Shown here one piece after another: positions 15,962 through 19,117 of a stretch of DNA of 19,117 bases (the first letter of the stretch is position 1; every line of letters begins with the position of its first letter). The DNA is from Candidatus Aminicenantota bacterium (GTDB lineage: Bacteria > Acidobacteriota > Aminicenantia > JAMOAD01). The translations under genes and the position numbers were made by a program. The notes below the pieces were generated by a model. It was given only the letters and a program-made list of their open reading frames with translations, ran no database searches and had not been told where the DNA came from. The stretch lies in contig JALXDT010000173.1 of the NCBI GenBank assembly GCA_027070475.1, forward strand, positions 1-19,117, written 5' to 3'.

Positions 15962-16795
15962 TCAGCTTGAAATCTCTTTATTGAAAAACAGACCTTTTTC
16001 CTTTGAAATCAAAAAAACGGAAAATATTAATAAGATTATTGTCTGTATTATTTTACTATCCGGATGTGTTGCAAAGATTTCATTAAAGTACCCTGCTGTA
16101 ATATGAAAAATTATGGCAACCAGAATACTCCTCTTAGTTTTATAATAGAGCCAGTTCATGATTATAACAAAAGGGAAGATGCTTATCAGAAAATTAAGGC
16201 TATGCAACCATCCGGTGGAGACAAGATTACTCTGATAATAATCTTTAATAAAAGAAAGCGGAATATGCCAGATTCCCCAGTAAAAGGCAAAGATTATCGA
16301 TGTGTTAAACAGATTAAATCTGCAGCGGAGACTATCGGTACCATACGTATGCCATGCCAATTCCTCTAACACGGGAGCAATTACTAACAAAAACCATACG
16401 GGAAAAACACCGGAGGTAAAAGTGAAATGTCCTGTTATTTTAAACTGGGATACACTGTAGCCGAATAAAAGCGAGATAGCCTGAGCAAGTAATATACTAC
16501 CCAACATCAGAAAAAATGTTAAAAACAAATAGATGGGTTTTATTGATTTTATATTAAAGAATCTTTCAATAATATCTCTTCTCAAATTCACATCCTTTTT
16601 TATCAACATAAAAGCGATTAGCATGGGACTTAGCAATCCAATGAAACCGAAAAAGCTTGAAAAAAGGGGAGTTAAAGCACCGGAATTGGGGAGATGGCTA
16701 AAATATGCTGCAATACTCCAGAAAAACCACGGGAAAAAGGTGGCAAGACTATAAAAAATTACGGGGTGTCTGTATTCTTTCATTAAATTATTCAT
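15962..16795 (-). CDS. CPBP-family (Rce1-like) intramembrane metalloprotease homologue
   Basis: Integral membrane protein with about seven or eight hydrophobic segments and the CPBP (ABI/Rce1) motif order: a diglutamate motif EELAWHTYG with Glu144/Glu145, FYWGIWH with His177, and FHITAGYFNE with His231. Family members are proteases or abortive-infection, bacteriocin-immunity or membrane-scaffold proteins. The arginine of the usual EExxxR is His149 here. I place the start at the ATG at 16795 (277 residues), because AGGAGGA lies at 16807-16813; an upstream TTG at 16834 would add 13 residues but has no ribosome binding site and would place that site inside the gene. It ends 27 bases from the convergent AlkD gene with no clear terminator. 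Function and substrate unknown. Confidence 0.8.
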   Translation of the reverse strand: MNNLMKEYRHPVIFYSLATFFPWFFWSIAAYFSHLPNSGALTPLFSSFFGFIGLLSPMLIAFMLIKKDVNLRRDIIERFFNIKSIKPIYLFLTFFLMLGSILLAQAISLLFGYSVSQFKITGHFTFTSGVFPVWFLLVIAPVLEELAWHTYGTDSLRCRFNLFNTSIIFAFYWGIWHIPLSFIKDYYQSNLVSTGWLHSLNFLISIFPFVIIMNWLYYKTKRSILVAIIFHITAGYFNEIFATHPDSKIIQTIILLIFSVFLISKEKGLFFNKEISS

Positions 16796-16956
16796 ATCCT
16801 TTGTGTTCCTCCTGTAAAGTATGAAGTTTTTCAAATCATTGTTTTGTCACAAAAGATGAGTTAACTGTATTCCTATTTTTTGAGCTTGAGCTTTTACGGA
16901 AATCAATATTAAAATCAATGATATGTTTTTTTTATTATTAACAAAATGTTATCAGC

Positions 16957-18675
16957 TCATTCCGGAACAGGTACCGACGGGTCTATTTTTCTGTTTTTCA
17001 TAAATTCATACATTTTTAATACTCTCTTCTTATCAATCCCTGTGGTTTCCGCCAGATACAGAAAATCCTCCTTTGAGTAAATATTTCCGAAAACCTGAGG
17101 TTTGTACTTACCGTATTTCAGAAAATATTCCTTTCCGAAAACATTTACCACTTTTTTAGCAAACTCAGGATTGCTTATGTAATAAAGAGAAAGAGTAAAA
17201 AGGTTCCTAAATGAGTTTTCCCATCTGAGCTGATAAAGAGCTTTCAATCCTTTTATCTTGCTGAGGTGATACCATAAATTAAATCCTCCGAATTCATTCG
17301 GGTGTGACCAGACGACTGCTTTTCCGGAAATATTCAATTTTGTTATTTTTTCCGCCTGTGCGTAGAAATTGTATGAAGGTTTCCATAGTTCTTTATTGTT
17401 ATTATAAAGCAATTTAGCTAAAATCGTAGCAGAAAAAGTCGCCCATCCTTCTTCTTCAGGCCCGGGGAACCATTTATGATAAGGAATAAATCCAAAAAGA
17501 TGGCTGTATTCATGTAAAACGGCATTCACAGGATCAGGAAAATGAGGAGATAACTCATCGTTATTTAAAAAGTTTTGATCCATACAATTTTTTATATATT
17601 TTTTGCTTATTATCCGTCCTATAATTTTATCCGGAAATTCCGCATGAAAGCCACCTGCTCCGATTCCCGTAATCACCAGTTCCCTTACATGAGGTGAAAC
17701 TCCAAGCTCTTTTTTGCTGATTTTATTTGCATAATCTATAACACGGGCTAAGTTTAATGAAATCTCCCTGAGATATTTATATTTGTATTTAATCGTTATA
17801 TCATTGTATTTATCCGTGAAAAAACTCTGTTCATTCTTTTTTTCAATGATTTCATTTTTTGCTTCGGGAGGCAACAGCCCGGGAAATACATAATTGAGAA
17901 AGAGTGCTAAAACAAAAGGAGTCAACCCAACTAAAACTTTTGTTTTTATTTTCCATTGTTTGTAAATACAGAGTGTCACAATAAAGGTGGCGATAGCTGG
18001 TAAAAAAATAGTGAAAAAGCTTACAGAAAGTCCGTTGAAAATAAAAAAGACAATAAATATGCTGACTATTGATACTGCTATTAATGTTTCAAATGGCATC
18101 TTTCTGAAGCTTTTTCTCAATCCTATTGCGAGGAAAATCGTGGACAAGCCTACACTATTTAATAATGTCAATAAAACATAGGTGGAATTTGAAGCACCGA
18201 AGCTATCCTGTAGATAAGCAATGGATACAATGGCAAGGAATAAGATTCCCATTCTTAAAAACCTGTTTTTGATATTTAAACTATCTGCAAAAATATTTAT
18301 GGCAAGGAATGAAATAATAAGTAGAAGGAATCTTAAAACAAGTGGTATATTGAATTCAAATGATATGAATGTTTTCTGAATATAGTTGTTTAAAAAAATT
18401 CCTGTGATTACTGGCGTTAGTATTATAATAAAGGATAATAGAATTGGTTTTGGTATTTTTGAAAAATCCAGTACAATCTTTTTCTTTCTATCCCAGAGAA
18501 TTAAAATTACAAGTAGTGGTATGAGAAAATCTATTAAAGAGGGAATAACCAGCATTCCCCTCCCGTTAAAGTTTCTTGGTGATAGGTAGAACAAAGGGTC
18601 ATAATTAATAAATAAAATATTAATAATTCGAAGTATAATAACCGAAAATAAAACTATTAAAATCTTTTTTCTCAT
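16957..18675 (-). CDS. Multi-pass membrane protein with C-terminal gluzincin-like metalloprotease domain
   Basis: The first half (residues 1 to about 265) holds roughly eight hydrophobic helices. A charged linker with NEIIEKKNEQSFF follows, then a soluble domain to residue 572. That domain has the zinc-protease signature HEYSH (His388, Glu389, His392) and, 17 residues on, EEEGWATF, where Glu409 is the likely third zinc ligand. This is the gluzincin pattern (HExxH...E), as in M1- and M61-like peptidases, but I do not recognise the family as a whole. The C-terminal 140 residues are rich in Trp, Tyr and Phe. GAGGAGAG within 18681-18690 supports the ATG. It is 24 bases after the small membrane protein gene, so probably in an operon with it. 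The 161-base gap to the CPBP gene shows only a weak 5-base inverted repeat. Substrate unknown. Confidence 0.7.
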   Translation of the reverse strand: MRKKILIVLFSVIILRIINILFINYDPLFYLSPRNFNGRGMLVIPSLIDFLIPLLVILILWDRKKKIVLDFSKIPKPILLSFIIILTPVITGIFLNNYIQKTFISFEFNIPLVLRFLLLIISFLAINIFADSLNIKNRFLRMGILFLAIVSIAYLQDSFGASNSTYVLLTLLNSVGLSTIFLAIGLRKSFRKMPFETLIAVSIVSIFIVFFIFNGLSVSFFTIFLPAIATFIVTLCIYKQWKIKTKVLVGLTPFVLALFLNYVFPGLLPPEAKNEIIEKKNEQSFFTDKYNDITIKYKYKYLREISLNLARVIDYANKISKKELGVSPHVRELVITGIGAGGFHAEFPDKIIGRIISKKYIKNCMDQNFLNNDELSPHFPDPVNAVLHEYSHLFGFIPYHKWFPGPEEEGWATFSATILAKLLYNNNKELWKPSYNFYAQAEKITKLNISGKAVVWSHPNEFGGFNLWYHLSKIKGLKALYQLRWENSFRNLFTLSLYYISNPEFAKKVVNVFGKEYFLKYGKYKPQVFGNIYSKEDFLYLAETTGIDKKRVLKMYEFMKNRKIDPSVPVPE

Positions 18676-18699
18676 TATTTTCTCTCCTCTGTTATTTGT

Positions 18700-19020
18700 T
18701 TAACTCCCGATTAAGATTTTACCTGCGATACCAACACCGATACCCAGGATGGCAGACATAAAAACAATGGGAATGATTGCTTTTTTGTCTTCCGAAGCAA
18801 CAATAAATAATATCGGTATTGCCGAAATCTCGGCAATAATCAAACCCTTTAACCATGGGGCAATATTCCATGAGACAAAAGGAATTACCAAGCCCAAAAC
18901 AACCCAATGTGTAAATGCTGAGAGATTTGCTTCTTTTTTCATCTTCTGAATTATCATGGGAATAACATCTATTATTCCTGCTACCACTCCTATTAAAAGA
19001 GCAATTAATATTTTATCCAT
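18700..19020 (-). CDS. Small four-helix membrane protein, unknown function
   Basis: A 106-residue hydrophobic protein with four predicted membrane helices (about 4-24, 37-53, 59-74 and 81-103) and a short charged loop QKMKKEAN at 25-32. Glycine-rich helices with small-residue spacing (GIGVGIAGKILIG at the C-terminus) suggest tight helix packing. I do not recognise the family. Translation start is well supported by AAGGAGGGAGAT directly before the ATG. It sits 24 bases upstream of the membrane metalloprotease gene on the same strand and is probably co-transcribed, so it may be a partner or regulator of it. Another AGGAGG upstream (minus strand, near 19070) has no suitable start codon after it in the window; no promoter could be assigned in 19021-19117. 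Confidence 0.75.
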   Translation of the reverse strand: MDKILIALLIGVVAGIIDVIPMIIQKMKKEANLSAFTHWVVLGLVIPFVSWNIAPWLKGLIIAEISAIPILFIVASEDKKAIIPIVFMSAILGIGVGIAGKILIGS

Positions 19021-19117
19021 TATCTCCCTCCTTATATTGTCTTTTTAAACTGTTAAAAATTCTTTAAACCTCCTTTGTTTATTTTCTAAAAAATACTTTT
19101 ACCACATAAAATAAAAT

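Noticed and set aside
16796..16834. Upstream TTG start adding 13 residues to the CPBP protein.
   Set aside because: No ribosome binding site precedes it, and the AGGAGGA at 16807-16813 would then be within the coding region; the ATG at 16795 is the better start.
16936..16953. Weak inverted repeat TAACA...TGTTA after the membrane protease gene as a terminator.
   Set aside because: Only five AT-rich pairs and no T-run on the minus-strand transcript side.

Overview
The window is AT-rich bacterial DNA (about one third G+C by eye) with tightly packed genes, many overlapping by 4 bases (ATGA) and most others preceded by strong GGAGG-type ribosome binding sites. The core genes (glutamyl-tRNA synthetase, undecaprenyl-diphosphatase, hybrid PAS histidine kinase) are bacterial in type. 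I cannot name the phylum. No tRNA, rRNA, CRISPR array, insertion sequence or phage gene is visible, and no gene-free stretch exceeds 200 bases.

Layout. (1) 1-3108, plus strand: the 3' part of a large membrane-bound hybrid histidine kinase with four PAS domains and a C-terminal receiver; its 5' end lies outside the window. (2) 3206-10561, plus strand: a seven-gene operon behind a good extended -10 promoter. It starts with envelope sugar genes (phosphomannomutase, undecaprenyl-diphosphatase, mannose-1-phosphate guanylyltransferase), continues with a YghO-like GNAT-fold protein, and ends with an overlapping trio: M20 deacylase, GNAT acyltransferase and MenC-like enolase-superfamily enzyme. The trio has the gene content of the described N-succinylamino acid racemase route that converts D- to L-amino acids. 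Two tandem palindromes follow. (3) 10756-12707, plus strand: gltX, with a small-multidrug-export-family membrane protein overlapping its end and a perfect bidirectional terminator after it. (4) 15116-12743, minus strand: an isocitrate/homoisocitrate-type dehydrogenase followed by an aconitase-superfamily large subunit with no small-subunit gene beside it. (5) 15261-15935, plus strand: an AlkD-type DNA glycosylase with a TTGACA promoter very close to its start codon. (6) 19020-15962, minus strand: three membrane proteins, namely a 106-residue four-helix protein, a multi-helix protein with a C-terminal HExxH...E metalloprotease domain, and a CPBP-family (Rce1-like) protein.

How the genes may work together. 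The mannose genes would convert mannose-6-phosphate to GDP-mannose for surface glycans, while UppP regenerates the lipid carrier those glycans share with peptidoglycan. The trio in the same operon could salvage D-amino acids, possibly from cell-wall turnover; that link is inference. The dehydratase/dehydrogenase pair would carry out consecutive steps of an aconitate/isocitrate-type or homologous 2-oxoacid-forming pathway. The most unusual loci are the racemase cassette inside an envelope operon, the tandem palindromes at 10601-10661, and the membrane metalloprotease cluster at the right end.
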